Positions 8,399 to 18,179 are shown, counted from the stretch's first letter. The stretch: 54,057 bases of DNA from Thermoplasmata archaeon (GCA_021817255.1 JAKAVO010000011.1:1-54057), one strand, 5' to 3'. The notes: generated by a model from the sequence alone, not told the origin. Translations and numbers: made by a program.

Positions 8399-8452
8399 CG
8401 CATTCATCCCACGACTAAAGTCATGGGCTTTCTGCTCAAAAGATCGTAAATG
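8399..8452 (-). repeat. IS200/IS605 left-end copy 1
   Basis: 54 bases, 52 identical to 52747-52800. The core contains a hairpin, CCCATGAC with a 4-base loop and GTCGTGGG (one T-G pair), the usual TnpA recognition structure. Confidence 0.85.
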
Positions 8453-8865
8453 GCAAATTGTTGGAGAGAAACTCGTACGCTCTCCGCAATTCAATATCCC
8501 TGAGGTTAACGACTTTCAATTCGGTTCTCTCTCGGGAAGAATGGGACGGAAACTTATTAATTTTTCCAGATTCAGGACCATGTTCACTTTTGTTGGCTTT
8601 TGCCCATGTTACGCCTTGGAAAAATTGGCATGGATGAGGTCCTTCCATAGCAACATTTTTTCGGGTGCCATAAGAAACTGATTGCAGCCAATGGCTGGAA
8701 TATCACCGGTGGCAGAGGCTTTTTCGTTTCATGCAGGATTATTATTGCTGCAAATGAGAATGGGGGCAAGTGCACATCCTTATAAACTTGGAGCAATGGA
8801 ATTCGCCAATGTTATGTGCTAAAAGAAATCACGCAACAAAAAAGAAATGATCAAAAAAACCAGTT
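8453..8865. other. Intergenic stretch with no recognisable gene
   Basis: About 410 bases between the IS relic and the pilin promoter. Short overlapping open frames on both strands show no family signature, no convincing start signals and frequent stops. It may be decayed coding DNA or a long 5' region. I can support no gene or RNA here. Confidence 0.4.
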
Positions 8866-8905
8866 ATTTATATATTTCCCATTAACGGCGTTTGTTATCA
8901 AAACG

Positions 8906-8914
8906 TTTTAATAG
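8906..8914 (+). promoter_or_regulatory. TATA box of the pilin gene
   Basis: TTTTAATAG is centred about 26 bases before the ATG at 8937. A second TATA-like TTTATATAT run occurs further upstream near 8867. Confidence 0.4.
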
Positions 8915-8936
8915 GGATCAAATTTAAGTGTTATAA

Positions 8937-9386
8937 ATGAAAATGGTTGTTGGTGAAGATAAAGGGGTCTCCCCGATTATAGCGACGATATTGTTGATAG
9001 CTATAACCGTCGTATTGGCAGCCACACTTATTTCCATACTTTCAACCTTCACAAATTCCACCCATCTGGAGAATATTGATGCCTCTATGTCCCTGAGCGG
9101 GAGCATGAAAGGCACAACTAATAATTCATATGACCTGAACATTTCCTCTACCAGTACTTCTCCGCCACTTTCCCAGATTTTTGTAACGGTGTTCAATGGT
9201 TCAAAGCAAATATATGACGGTTCACTTTCACCCGGAACTCACGGAAACTTAACTATTACATCAGATCTGAAGACGTTTTCTCCAGGCGGGTACATAAAGC
9301 TTACACTCGCTGGAAAGCATAGCAAGCTGACGGAGATAGAGCTAATATATGCGAGCTCAGTCTTCGCAACAGTTACTCCCGTCTAA
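8937..9386 (+). CDS. Archaeal type IV pilin-like protein
   Basis: 149 residues with a class III signal peptide: a short charged N-terminus, then DKGVSPIIATILLIAITVV, the hallmark of archaeal (DUF1628-type) pilins. A prepilin peptidase would cut just before the hydrophobic helix. The remaining 110 residues are Ser/Thr/Asn-rich with several N-glycosylation sequons, fitting a secreted subunit. No prepilin peptidase or pilus ATPase lies nearby, so it is an orphan pilin, possibly for adhesion. The start could also be the methionine two codons later. Confidence 0.82.
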   Translation: MKMVVGEDKGVSPIIATILLIAITVVLAATLISILSTFTNSTHLENIDASMSLSGSMKGTTNNSYDLNISSTSTSPPLSQIFVTVFNGSKQIYDGSLSPGTHGNLTITSDLKTFSPGGYIKLTLAGKHSKLTEIELIYASSVFATVTPV

Positions 9387-9460
9387 AGATGATCGGCAGA
9401 TTATGCAATGCAGCTTAAGATCTAAGCCATATCTAAAAAAAGGGAGTCAGGAAAAAATGT

Positions 9461-11467
9461 TTACTTTTTCTGGTTATTTAGATATTCAAGAATTTTACCA
9501 TATTCTGCCGCATCAAGCACACATGCGCTTGAATTGCAGAGGGAATAGGAACCAGGCGCCAGGTTATCATCCTGTTCAAAGTAAATATTGTTATGGCCAT
9601 CTCTTGCAAGATTTTTCCTGATCTTCTGAATTTCATCAATAGAATCATAATTTCCTTTCAGCACTGATGCATATTTTCTTTCCATTTCGGTTTCCATTCT
9701 AAATGTAAAGAATGAGGGATATTTCGTAAGGTTCTCCACAGTTTCCGATGTTGAAAGGTCAATTTTTTCATTATACTGGCCCGCCATGCCCGCGTATAAG
9801 AGGCTTCTCTCATAAGCTGCAAATTGCGATGGGATCGACGAATCCTCCTGGGAGTTAAGCGTCCCGATAAAAGTGCTTCTATCTCCGCTTTTTAAGGCAG
9901 AACTTTCCGCTTTAAGCTTCAGGAATAACTGGTCGGATATTTCCATGGCTTTCTTAATGGCATCCACATTACCCGTTGAAAGGCCTAATTTAAAAAATCC
10001 CATTGATAAAAATGCATAATCTGAAAAATAGCCATGAACCTTTTTTCCGGAATTGTAGATTATATGCATGCATTTGCCGCCATCAATATAATGTTCAGAA
10101 AGAAACTCGTAGAGCTCTTCAGCATACCTCAGGATTTTTTTATCATTGGTTGATGAGAATGCCTCGCTGTAGGCATAAAGAAGAAATCCATTAATATCTC
10201 CGCATATTTTAGTATCAGTTCTTGGGGCAACCCTTTTTTCACGAACATCCTTTAGTTTTTCCAGATCTTTTTCAATATTTCTGTTAAGCCAGAAGGTACC
10301 CTTATCCCTGAATTTATCTGTGTCCTCCTTTTCATTCTCCACATATAGTATATTCTTCATGTTTGAGGTGCCCTTTGGCTCTTCGATATAATTTCCATCT
10401 TCCTGCACGTTGTACACAGTTGCAAAGCCCTCATAATCTTCTTTTAAAATTTCCATTAACTCACTGGATTTCCACAGGTAGTACTTTCCTTCTTCACCTT
10501 CACTGTCGGCATCGATAGCGCTGTAATATCCACCTTCTGGAGAAAGCAATTTCTCTCTGAGGAATTCTGCAACATCAAATATCATTTTTTTGTAAAATTC
10601 TTTTCCAGTTGCTTTGTACAGTTTTGAAGCAGCTGTGATTAAATTAGCCTGGTCATAAAGCATTTTTTCAAAATGCGGTATCTTCCATCCAAAATCTGTG
10701 GCATATCTGTGGATGCCTTTGCCTACATGATCATAAATCCCGCCCATCCTGATGGAAGCTATTGTGTTTGTGGCCATGCCAAGCGCATTGCTTTCATTAT
10801 AAATGCCATAATATTCTGCGAGAAACGAAATGATGTGGGATGAAGGGAATTTCATATTTCTTCCAAAACCACCATAATTCTTGTCAAAGGAATTGACCAA
10901 CTGGCCATATGCGTTTTTTATAATTTGATCTGAGACATCGGGTGTGGCTTTCAGGGTTTTATTTATCGTAAGTTTTTCGTTTTCATTTATCTTTCTGTAA
11001 ATCTCTTCAGGGCTTTTCACCCAAAGTTCGTTAATGCTGGTTAGCAATTCATTAATTCCGATTGAACCATATCTTGATTCTCTTGGTATGTATGTAAAGG
11101 GGAAAACTGGTTTCCCATCAGGGGTAAGAATGATATTCAGTGGCCATCCCGCGTTGCCTGACACTCTATTTGCAAAGTCAATAAAATAGGCATCAACATC
11201 TGGCATTTCTTCCCTGTCCACTTTTATGCTGACATAGTGTTCGTTCATCACTTTAGCCACATCCTCTTTGCTGAAGCTTTCCCTTTCCATGACATGGCAC
11301 CAATGGCATGTTGAATATCCGATGCTCAGGAATATGAGCTTGTGTTCATTCTTTGCAAGCCCAAAAGCCTGCGATCCCCACGGGTACCAGTTAACAGGAT
11401 TCTTTGCGTGTTGGATTAGATATGGGCTTTCTCCTCCTTCCAGATGATTCATTTTATCTGCTACCAT
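9461..11467 (-). CDS. DUF255 thioredoxin-like / (alpha/alpha)6-barrel protein (YyaL, SPATA20-like)
   Basis: About 668 residues of the YyaL/SSP411 family. The N-terminal 160 residues form a thioredoxin-like domain with [18 protein letters not shown] and the redox-type CHWCH motif. The rest is a glycosyl-hydrolase-like helical barrel with [25 protein letters not shown] and [14 protein letters not shown]. The family is widespread, but its biochemical role remains poorly defined. Full-length and intact. Several N-terminal starts are possible (11476 GTG, 11467 ATG, 11452 ATG). 11467 best fits a TATA-like run at about 11492. Confidence 0.88.
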   Translation of the reverse strand: MVADKMNHLEGGESPYLIQHAKNPVNWYPWGSQAFGLAKNEHKLIFLSIGYSTCHWCHVMERESFSKEDVAKVMNEHYVSIKVDREEMPDVDAYFIDFANRVSGNAGWPLNIILTPDGKPVFPFTYIPRESRYGSIGINELLTSINELWVKSPEEIYRKINENEKLTINKTLKATPDVSDQIIKNAYGQLVNSFDKNYGGFGRNMKFPSSHIISFLAEYYGIYNESNALGMATNTIASIRMGGIYDHVGKGIHRYATDFGWKIPHFEKMLYDQANLITAASKLYKATGKEFYKKMIFDVAEFLREKLLSPEGGYYSAIDADSEGEEGKYYLWKSSELMEILKEDYEGFATVYNVQEDGNYIEEPKGTSNMKNILYVENEKEDTDKFRDKGTFWLNRNIEKDLEKLKDVREKRVAPRTDTKICGDINGFLLYAYSEAFSSTNDKKILRYAEELYEFLSEHYIDGGKCMHIIYNSGKKVHGYFSDYAFLSMGFFKLGLSTGNVDAIKKAMEISDQLFLKLKAESSALKSGDRSTFIGTLNSQEDSSIPSQFAAYERSLLYAGMAGQYNEKIDLSTSETVENLTKYPSFFTFRMETEMERKYASVLKGNYDSIDEIQKIRKNLARDGHNNIYFEQDDNLAPGSYSLCNSSACVLDAAEYGKILEYLNNQKK

Positions 11468-11622
11468 AACATCCACATAGTGGAAAGATTATTATTTTTA
11501 ATGTATTTTTCAAAATCAAAAAAGAGGAAAAATCAAAGGGCTGGCCTTGTAAAGAAAAAAAGGCAAAAGAGAACAATACGATATAAATGCATCATATCAC
11601 TTACAGGAGTAGAAGGGAAAAT

Positions 11623-12222
11623 ATGGTCGGGAAAAATAAAGATATTGCTATTCTTGTACGACACGGAGAGAGCCTTGCAAATTTCAGGAAAATAGTATCT
11701 GAAGACATTGACGGTTTTCCACTCACAGAGTTAGGCGCAAAACAATCTGTCAGGGCAGGAAGGACCCTGATTCCCATTGCAGGCAGGGTCGATTCCTTTA
11801 TATCAAGCCCAATTATAAGGGCAATTCAAACAGGCTCTGGCGTCATGGAAGGGATGGGCATAAGAAGAGAAATTATTCAGGAACCACTTTTGATCGAGAC
11901 TAAATTCGGGAAATACAATAATTCAAGCATGAAGGATTTTCCTAAATTTCACAAAGAGGAATTTGGCATAGAGCCTTTTGAAGAAAATGGGAGGAGAATT
12001 CTTGAGGCAATTGAAAGGCACAGGGGGATTAACCTCTATTTTTCCCACGCTCTGCCAATCAAGGCACTGGTGTGCAACATGCTTCATCTCGAAGAGGAAG
12101 ATGCCGGAGGAATACACATAGAAAATGCGTCCATAACAATAATTGACGTTTCAGAAAAAAGGATATTGTCAATTGGTTCACATTACTTATCAAGCAACCT
12201 GATCTCATTTTTCGATTCCTGA
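11623..12222 (+). CDS. Histidine phosphatase family protein
   Basis: About 199 residues. The catalytic VRHGESLAN motif is near the N-terminus, then SSPIIRAIQT, and the second histidine sits in YFSHALPIKAL. The ATG at 11623 has an upstream AGGAGTAGAAGGG purine run and puts the RHG motif 11 residues in; the earlier start at 11587 is less likely. The substrate is unknown. The last 18 bases overlap the convergent MFS gene. Confidence 0.8.
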   Translation: MVGKNKDIAILVRHGESLANFRKIVSEDIDGFPLTELGAKQSVRAGRTLIPIAGRVDSFISSPIIRAIQTGSGVMEGMGIRREIIQEPLLIETKFGKYNNSSMKDFPKFHKEEFGIEPFEENGRRILEAIERHRGINLYFSHALPIKALVCNMLHLEEEDAGGIHIENASITIIDVSEKRILSIGSHYLSSNLISFFDS

Positions 12223-13371
12223 GCTAGAGTATATAAAAAGAATCCCTGAAGCCAACCCAAATGCCATTGCAACTGTGAACGAGAAGAATACTGCATGGGA
12301 CTTCAGGATCAGGAATCCAAGGGAACCCTGCAGAAGCGCCCCAAATCCATTTCCAGAATACTGGAAAGCGTAAAACACGCCGTACGAAATATTATTCTCA
12401 TTTCTATTTAGAACCCTGGCAAATAAAGGAATAATGGAAATCTCGTAGATTGAAAAGCCTGTAAAAAATGGTATTAAGGCAAACATGCAAATAATATAAT
12501 CCAGCCTGAAGAACAAGCCGAGATAAACCGCAGCTATCCCGGCAATTGCCAAAATCAGGGAAAGCGCAATTATGTTAAAGTGTTTCTTTCTATAAGCCAC
12601 TTCGGATACGGATATTGCCAGAATACCTGAAATTAATATGCTGAAGAACAGAATGGCAGCATAGCGGTACAATCCATAAAACGAAACAAAATTTATCTGG
12701 ATCGACAAAAAAATCATAAAGGCGACAGATGAAATAAGGAATGAACCCGCGAAAATAAAATAATTCCTGTGATCTTTCTTTCTATATCCTATGTTTCTTT
12801 CAATCTTTTGCGATGGTTCCCGTATCATTCTAATAATAAAAACAGCCAGTGTTCCGAGTATGGCTGAAATAAGGAAAAAATTTCTGATTCCTATATAAAT
12901 GGCAATGAACGGCGATAGTCCAATCCCTCCAAGAAATGCAAATCCTATGCCCAGGCCAGTTATGGCCATTGCAGTATTTCTTCTGTCTTCGGGCACAAGG
13001 CCAATTGCAATTGATGCTACGGGTGTGCTTATCGCTCCAAGGCCAGCAACAAATCTGCCGGCAATCAAAATGAATATGTTATTGCCAAAGAAACTTACAA
13101 AGTTCCCAAGGACAAAAAAGGATAATCCGAGATATATGTAATTTTTGCGGCCTATTTTCTTAGACAGATATCCACTTGGAATTTGCATTATTGCCATTGA
13201 GATCTCATAAGAGCCGAGTGATAACCCTATCAAAAATTCATTGCTGGTATATTTGGATGCGTACACTCCTATTAATGGCACAATAAAAAAAATGCCAGTC
13301 ATTCTCAGAAACTGTGCCATTGATAAGCCCGAGAGCGATATCAGGGTTGTCCTGTCCAGTTTTGAAGCCAT
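12205..13371 (-). CDS. MFS transporter (YajR-like)
   Basis: 388 residues with 12 predicted membrane helices. The N-terminal half resembles YajR-type drug/proton antiporters: SMAQFLRMTGIFFIVPLIG, LIGLSLGSYEISMA and the motif-A-like GYLSKKIGRK loop. The YajR C-terminal ferredoxin-like domain is absent. The substrate is unknown. It starts one base after the end of the GAF-domain gene, so the two are co-transcribed. Confidence 0.85.
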   Translation of the reverse strand: MASKLDRTTLISLSGLSMAQFLRMTGIFFIVPLIGVYASKYTSNEFLIGLSLGSYEISMAIMQIPSGYLSKKIGRKNYIYLGLSFFVLGNFVSFFGNNIFILIAGRFVAGLGAISTPVASIAIGLVPEDRRNTAMAITGLGIGFAFLGGIGLSPFIAIYIGIRNFFLISAILGTLAVFIIRMIREPSQKIERNIGYRKKDHRNYFIFAGSFLISSVAFMIFLSIQINFVSFYGLYRYAAILFFSILISGILAISVSEVAYRKKHFNIIALSLILAIAGIAAVYLGLFFRLDYIICMFALIPFFTGFSIYEISIIPLFARVLNRNENNISYGVFYAFQYSGNGFGALLQGSLGFLILKSHAVFFSFTVAMAFGLASGILFIYSSSGIEK

Positions 13372-13372
13372 C

Positions 13373-13834
13373 TCAATCTGATAGGATTTTTACATAGTAC
13401 GCGATCAGTTCTGAAAGAGTGGAGAGAAATTCTTCATCGTCCTTCGTGAAGGCACCCTTTGTATCGGAGTCGATATCTATCTCTCCAACCGGTATGCCTT
13501 TATACCTCACCGGAACTACAACTTCCGATCTTGTTTCAAGCGAGCATGCAAGATATTGTGAATTGGAATTCACATCCGGTTCATTTACAATTCTATTCTG
13601 GACAATGGCCTGGCTGCATAGCCCCTCCCCAATATTTATCTCCTCATGTACTGTCGGTTTTCCAACATAATTTTCCAGTATTAACTTATTTGATTTCAGG
13701 GCATAAATCCCTACCCAGTTATATTTTGGATTTTTTTCAGAAAGATAGGAGCAGAATTCGCCTAGCATCTGTCTTGCATTTTTGCGGTTAAGTTCGGTAA
13801 TACCTGATGTTTGATCAAGATGTTCGCCCTTCAT
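13373..13834 (-). CDS. GAF-domain protein, free methionine-R-sulfoxide reductase-like
   Basis: A single 153-residue GAF domain. It resembles free-methionine-(R)-sulfoxide reductases: NWVGIYAL near residue 40, GEGLCSQAI, LACSLETRSEVVVPV and GEIDIDSD...F..DDEEFL. Two cysteines (in GLCSQ and LACSL) match positions used in catalysis in fRMsr; the third seems absent, so a sensory GAF role is also possible. It is followed at one base by the MFS gene and preceded 91 bases upstream by the PP2C gene. Confidence 0.75.
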   Translation of the reverse strand: MKGEHLDQTSGITELNRKNARQMLGEFCSYLSEKNPKYNWVGIYALKSNKLILENYVGKPTVHEEINIGEGLCSQAIVQNRIVNEPDVNSNSQYLACSLETRSEVVVPVRYKGIPVGEIDIDSDTKGAFTKDDEEFLSTLSELIAYYVKILSD

Positions 13835-13925
13835 ATTGCCTGTATGCCAAGGAGAATATTAAATTTCAGCCAAATTCAGGATGTGGCAGTGGATTGGATT
13901 TTTTTCCTGAATAAACTTCAGCAGT

Positions 13926-14636
13926 TTACTTTTTCTTTATTTTGCATATGATAACAGTTATGTTGTCTCTGCCACCATTTGCAAGGGCATGATCCCTTAA
14001 TTCTACCATCAGTTCTCCGCTGGTTTTGGAAGGCTGGTTCAAAATTGCAGAAATTTCAGCATAATTCAGCATATCAGTTAATCCATCTGAACACATCAGT
14101 ATAATATTGCCATTCTGGAGTGCCAGATTTCTTGTGAAAATATCCGGAGCCTTATCCACCCCTATGCATGATGTCAGGTATCCACTTACCGGTTCACGGT
14201 GTATCTGGCTTAGGGTTCTCAATTCACCATCGAAAACAATAATTTCGCTATCACCAGAATTTGATAGAACGATCTGGCCACTATACATAATAAATGAAGA
14301 TAATGTAGTTGCCATGTATTGTGAATGTTTCCTTCCTTTGTTTATGTTCAACACCAATTCATTGGCTTTTAACATCCCCTTTCTTATGGAAGAAAGAACG
14401 TCCGGGAGAAAGTTTCCACTTTCAACAGCATCCTTTTCGAAATGCATAAAAAACTTCACTGCCTCCTCGCTTGCAACTTCCCCATCATGCATGCCGCCAA
14501 CGCCGTCAGCCAGAGCCGCTATGAGGAAACCGCCATCAATTCCACTTTCCGGATAAACGCATTCAATTGATGCAAAATCTTCGTTGTTGGCCCTTACAAA
14601 TCCTTTATGTGTTTCGACTGAATATTCGACGGCCAT
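13926..14636 (-). CDS. PP2C-family serine/threonine phosphatase
   Basis: A stand-alone PPM/PP2C phosphatase of about 236 residues. Metal-binding motifs are in order: RANNEDF (residue ~17), ALADGVGG, NSGDSEIIVFDG, MCSDGLTDML and GGRDNITVI. It is the soluble prokaryotic Stp type, Mn/Mg-dependent. The ATG at 14636 (MAVEYSVETHKG) matches family starts; an upstream GTG at 14657 is also possible. No Ser/Thr kinase lies in this window, so its partners are unknown. Confidence 0.9.
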   Translation of the reverse strand: MAVEYSVETHKGFVRANNEDFASIECVYPESGIDGGFLIAALADGVGGMHDGEVASEEAVKFFMHFEKDAVESGNFLPDVLSSIRKGMLKANELVLNINKGRKHSQYMATTLSSFIMYSGQIVLSNSGDSEIIVFDGELRTLSQIHREPVSGYLTSCIGVDKAPDIFTRNLALQNGNIILMCSDGLTDMLNYAEISAILNQPSKTSGELMVELRDHALANGGRDNITVIICKIKKK

Positions 14637-14807
14637 TTGTTTATTCTCAAAAATCACAGAAAATTCATTCTGCCATATCTAATATATTTTTACAGTTTTT
14701 CATCGCTTTGCAATACAGAATAATCAAAAAGGCAGTTAAAAAAGAATTAAAAATTCTAAAAAGTTTAATTGGCATTCAATATTACAACAAGAAAAAGGGG
14801 CAAATAT

Positions 14808-15851
14808 ATGATAAAGGTAATTACCGATGCAACTACGAAAACCGGTGTGGGTAAATATGCTTTTTTTCTTGCGGAAGCCCTGTCCAGCGAATTAATATCG
14901 ATGAGAAAGGACAATACGAAAGTGTTAGGGGATTATGGAGGAAGAGTATTCAGCGGGGTGAGAACCGGTGGTTTATCCACGGGGTATTATCTCAACGAAA
15001 GATTTCCCGGCCTTTTTTTTCACCAGTGTTACACTTATTTAAACAGGGAAAGTGGCGATAACATGATATTGCACTACTCTAACCCCGGAATAAGGAAATT
15101 CAACATTAAAGCAAGATCTGTTGTGACATTCCACGATCTCTTCCCCCTTAAAATAAGATCCGGGGACAGAACCAACAAATTAAAGGTCAAAAATTTCGAA
15201 TCTTTTAAAGGTGCCGAACATATGCTAACCATATCTAATGTGATGAAGTCTGAATTAGAACAATCAGATTTTTCAGGAAAAATTAAAGTTGTCTACCATC
15301 CAGTTTCATCAACGTTCGTGAAGCTTCCTGAAACAAAAGAGCAATTAAGGAAAGAATTGAATCTGCCCGTTAACAGGAAATTAATACTTAGCATCTCAAC
15401 CAACTCACCTGTAAAGAATTTGGATATAGTGGATAAGACTGTAAAATCACTGGGGGATGGTTATAAACTGGTAAGGGTAGGCCCTCCAGTATCAGATTCT
15501 ATCGTTTTCAACGGAGTTAGTGAAGAAACTCTGAACAGGATATATAATGCATGTGATGCCCTTTTGATGCCCTCATCAGAAGAAGGATTTGGATTTCCTG
15601 TAATTGAGGCGTTTGCCACTGGCCTGCCGGTTGTTGTATCTGACATAGATATTTTCAGAGAAATTACAAAGGGGAGTGCCATTCTTTCCAGAATAGATCC
15701 TCAAACCCTGAAGGAGTCCCTTGAAGAAGCCATTGGAAACGGGGAGAAATACGCAGAGAAGGGCATTAAAACCGCAGAATTCTACAGTTTTGAAAATTTC
15801 AGGAAGAATATGGTTGAATATTATGCAAAAGAACTTGATGTTTCATTTTAA
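14808..15851 (+). CDS. Glycosyltransferase family 4-like
   Basis: About 347 residues in the GT-B fold. The C-terminal half has the classic SSEEGFGFPVIEAFATGLPVV donor-binding segment with the E-x7-E motif, and SISTNSPVKNLDIV at its beginning. The ATG at 14808 follows AAAAAGGGG at proper spacing. It probably adds a sugar to a lipid or protein glycan on the cytoplasmic side. Its TAA overlaps the start of the next gene by one base (TAATG), so the two are coupled. Confidence 0.85.
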   Translation: MIKVITDATTKTGVGKYAFFLAEALSSELISMRKDNTKVLGDYGGRVFSGVRTGGLSTGYYLNERFPGLFFHQCYTYLNRESGDNMILHYSNPGIRKFNIKARSVVTFHDLFPLKIRSGDRTNKLKVKNFESFKGAEHMLTISNVMKSELEQSDFSGKIKVVYHPVSSTFVKLPETKEQLRKELNLPVNRKLILSISTNSPVKNLDIVDKTVKSLGDGYKLVRVGPPVSDSIVFNGVSEETLNRIYNACDALLMPSSEEGFGFPVIEAFATGLPVVVSDIDIFREITKGSAILSRIDPQTLKESLEEAIGNGEKYAEKGIKTAEFYSFENFRKNMVEYYAKELDVSF

Positions 15852-16372
15852 TGCACTTTAAAAAAAACCTAAGCTATACGCCGGAGACACTTTATAAATA
15901 TTTTAGAATTATCCCACTGATGGGTGGAATAAGCAAACTTGCAAAACTCAACCAGAATATTTCGTCTCTTATGGGGCAAATAATGAAAGAAATAGAAGAT
16001 AATACGCTTGATCTGGATATTTACAGCAAAGTGGAAAACGGCCTGAAGGATCACATTTACATTCAGGAAACTGAAATTTTCAGAAATAAGAATAGCAGTG
16101 GCTCTTATAAGCCAGTGATCATGGGTTTTGAAACTGAACACGCATCTATCTGGAAATTGCTTAATAAGATTGATGGGGAAATTAATGCCATGGCTTTTAT
16201 CAAGATTAAGAAATACTTTGATGAGATAAACAGGATTTTTGCCAACCACACCGAAAGGGAAGAAAATTATATTGTTTCCAAGCCCTCCGATCCGGATTTC
16301 AGCAACATAAAGAGGCCTGAAAACTGGTTATGCAATAAAATGCAGGGAAAAAACAATTTAATCCACAAATAA
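15851..16372 (+). CDS. Hemerythrin-like (HHE) protein
   Basis: 173 helical residues with a spaced His/Glu pattern: HIYIQETEIF (~68), FETEHASIW (~93) and ANHTEREENYI (~130). This matches hemerythrin HHE cation-binding domains that hold a di-iron site. A first ligand histidine is less clear near the N-terminus. Such proteins sense or store oxygen or nitric oxide, or buffer iron. Translation is coupled to the glycosyltransferase by TAATG. Confidence 0.65.
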   Translation: MHFKKNLSYTPETLYKYFRIIPLMGGISKLAKLNQNISSLMGQIMKEIEDNTLDLDIYSKVENGLKDHIYIQETEIFRNKNSSGSYKPVIMGFETEHASIWKLLNKIDGEINAMAFIKIKKYFDEINRIFANHTEREENYIVSKPSDPDFSNIKRPENWLCNKMQGKNNLIHK

Positions 16373-16430
16373 TATTTTTCATTGCAACCACAACAATCTT
16401 TTTTATGAACAGTATGAAAACCATGTTAAA

Positions 16431-16455
16431 GCATATATCCGTTAATTAAATTAAC
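16431..16455 (+). promoter_or_regulatory. TATA box and palindrome of the methylmalonyl-CoA mutase operon
   Basis: GCATATATCC is centred 25 bases before the ATG at 16461. Directly after it lies GTTAATTAAATTAAC (16441-16455), with two perfect 7-base arms around one central A. The palindrome spans the presumed start of transcription, where a repressor would act. Confidence 0.5.
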
Positions 16456-16460
16456 TCCAC

Positions 16461-18179
16461 ATGGTTGAAGAGCAGAATTATTATAAAAAAAAATTACAGG
16501 AGGTACAAAAGCACACTGAATTGAAAGAAAATGCAGAAGAAAAAAGATGGAGGGATACAACATTAAAAAAGTGGAATGAAAAGACGGATTTTAATGAGAA
16601 AGAATATACGAACTCTTCGGATATTAAAATAAAGGATATTTACACTTCCAGCGATTTGCCGGCTGATCAGGAGCCACTTCTTGGAATTTCAGGAGAATAC
16701 CCATTTACAAGAGGCGTCTATCCTAACATGTACAGGGGAAAATACTGGACAATGAGGATGTTTTCGGGGTTTGGAACGCCTGAGGATACTAATTCCAGGC
16801 TGAAATACCTAATTTCCCATGGTGAAACGGGGCTCAGCATTGCGTTTGACATGCCAACTCTCTACGCAATAGATTGTGACAGCAAAAGGGCTGAGGGGGA
16901 AATTGGAAAATGTGGGGTCAATGTAACATCCCTCAAGGACATGGAAGTTGTGTTCGATGGAATAGACCTTTCCAAGGTGACAACTTCAATGACAATCAAC
17001 GCTCCAGCTGCAGTGCTTACAGCAATGTACTTCGCGATCGCTGAAAAACAGGGATTGGATCTAAACAAGATTGGAGGCACTGTCCAGGCTGACATCCTGA
17101 AGGAGTATATTGCGCAAAAGGAATGGATTTACCCACCTGAAGCACACCTCAGAATAATAAGGGATATGATGGTGTTCTGCACAAAAAATGCCCCTAAATG
17201 GAACTATATCAGCATCTCCGGTTATCACATAAGGGAAGCTGGTGCAAGCGCTGTGCAGGAACTTGCCTTCACACTTGCCGATGGTTTCTACTATGTGGAC
17301 ATGGGAATTAAGGCAGGGCTTGATCCAAACAGGTTTGCTCCCCGCCTGTCTTTCTTCTTTAATTCATCGATTAACTTCTTTGAAGAGATTGCAAAGATGA
17401 GGGCAGCAAGAAGAATCTGGGCAACGGTGCTGAAAGAAAAATTTGGAGTAACCGATCCGAGGGCGCAGATGTTGAGGTTCCACACACAAACCTCAGGGTA
17501 CACACTTACATGGCAACAACCACTTAACAATATTATCAGAACTACTGTTGAAGCAATGGCTGCAGTTTTCGGGGGAACCCAGAGCCTTCACACAAATTCC
17601 TACGACGAAGCAATGGCACTGCCATCTGAAGAGGCTGTGAAGATAGCCTTGAGAACGCAGCAAATTCTGGCAGAAGAAACCGGAATAGCTGATACAATAG
17701 ACCCACTCGCAGGATCGTACTATTTGGAGGCGCTTACGAACGAAATTGAAAAAGAAGCCTACAGGTATTTTGATAAAATAGAGTCGATGGGTGGCATCCT
17801 GAACGCAGTTAAAAATGGATATATCCAGAGGGAAATAGCTGCAACATCTTACAGGAGGCAAAAGAGGCTTGAATCAGGAGAGGAAATTATGGTGGGAGTT
17901 AACAGATATGTTGAAAAAGACGAAAAACCCATAAACATCTTAAAAATATCGAAAGAGGCAGAAAAGATTCAGCTTTCAAGGCTGAAAAACACAAAGGAAA
18001 CAAGGAACGTGGAAAAGGTTAAAAAGTCTCTTGATGCACTCAGAGAGGCTTTCAGGGACGAAAAAAAGAACGTAATGCCTTTTCTTATTGATGCGGCGAA
18101 GAGCTATGCAACAATAGAGGAAATTTCAGATGTAGGGAGGGAGATTTATGGTGGATGGAAAGAACCAGTTATTGTTTAA
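16461..18179 (+). CDS. Methylmalonyl-CoA mutase, large (catalytic) subunit
   Basis: 572 residues covering the TIM-barrel CoA-ester mutase domain without the B12-binding part. An N-terminal charged helix is followed by the YPFTRGVYPNMYRGKYWTMR substrate segment, GFGTPEDTN, AFDMPT and the catalytic SGYHIREAGA with Y255/H256. HTQTSGYTLT and AVFGGTQSLHTNSYDEA are also typical. It interconverts methylmalonyl-CoA and succinyl-CoA together with the small subunit. The archaeal split arrangement is usual. The end overlaps the small-subunit start by 32 bases. A related acyl-CoA mutase specificity cannot be excluded. Confidence 0.93.
   Translation: MVEEQNYYKKKLQEVQKHTELKENAEEKRWRDTTLKKWNEKTDFNEKEYTNSSDIKIKDIYTSSDLPADQEPLLGISGEYPFTRGVYPNMYRGKYWTMRMFSGFGTPEDTNSRLKYLISHGETGLSIAFDMPTLYAIDCDSKRAEGEIGKCGVNVTSLKDMEVVFDGIDLSKVTTSMTINAPAAVLTAMYFAIAEKQGLDLNKIGGTVQADILKEYIAQKEWIYPPEAHLRIIRDMMVFCTKNAPKWNYISISGYHIREAGASAVQELAFTLADGFYYVDMGIKAGLDPNRFAPRLSFFFNSSINFFEEIAKMRAARRIWATVLKEKFGVTDPRAQMLRFHTQTSGYTLTWQQPLNNIIRTTVEAMAAVFGGTQSLHTNSYDEAMALPSEEAVKIALRTQQILAEETGIADTIDPLAGSYYLEALTNEIEKEAYRYFDKIESMGGILNAVKNGYIQREIAATSYRRQKRLESGEEIMVGVNRYVEKDEKPINILKISKEAEKIQLSRLKNTKETRNVEKVKKSLDALREAFRDEKKNVMPFLIDAAKSYATIEEISDVGREIYGGWKEPVIV

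Larger units (their letters stand above)
8225..8452 (-). mobile_element. Internally deleted IS200/IS605 relic (left end + tnpB tail + right end)
   Basis: Read on the minus strand, 8452-8399 matches the left end of the element at 52747-52800 in 52 of 54 bases. It is followed by a 3' fragment of tnpB (8395-8240) and then a hairpin with CCCACA/TGTGGG arms (8233-8253) typical of an IS200/IS605 right end. All of tnpA and most of tnpB are missing. The 228-base unit is therefore a MITE-like derivative that could be moved by a TnpA supplied in trans. It lies directly upstream of the acetyltransferase gene. Confidence 0.8.

Noticed and set aside
8436-8796. Two ~70-codon minus-strand frames in the gap before the pilin gene
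   Set aside because: One ends inside the IS left end and the other overlaps it; neither shows a family, start signal or coding bias.
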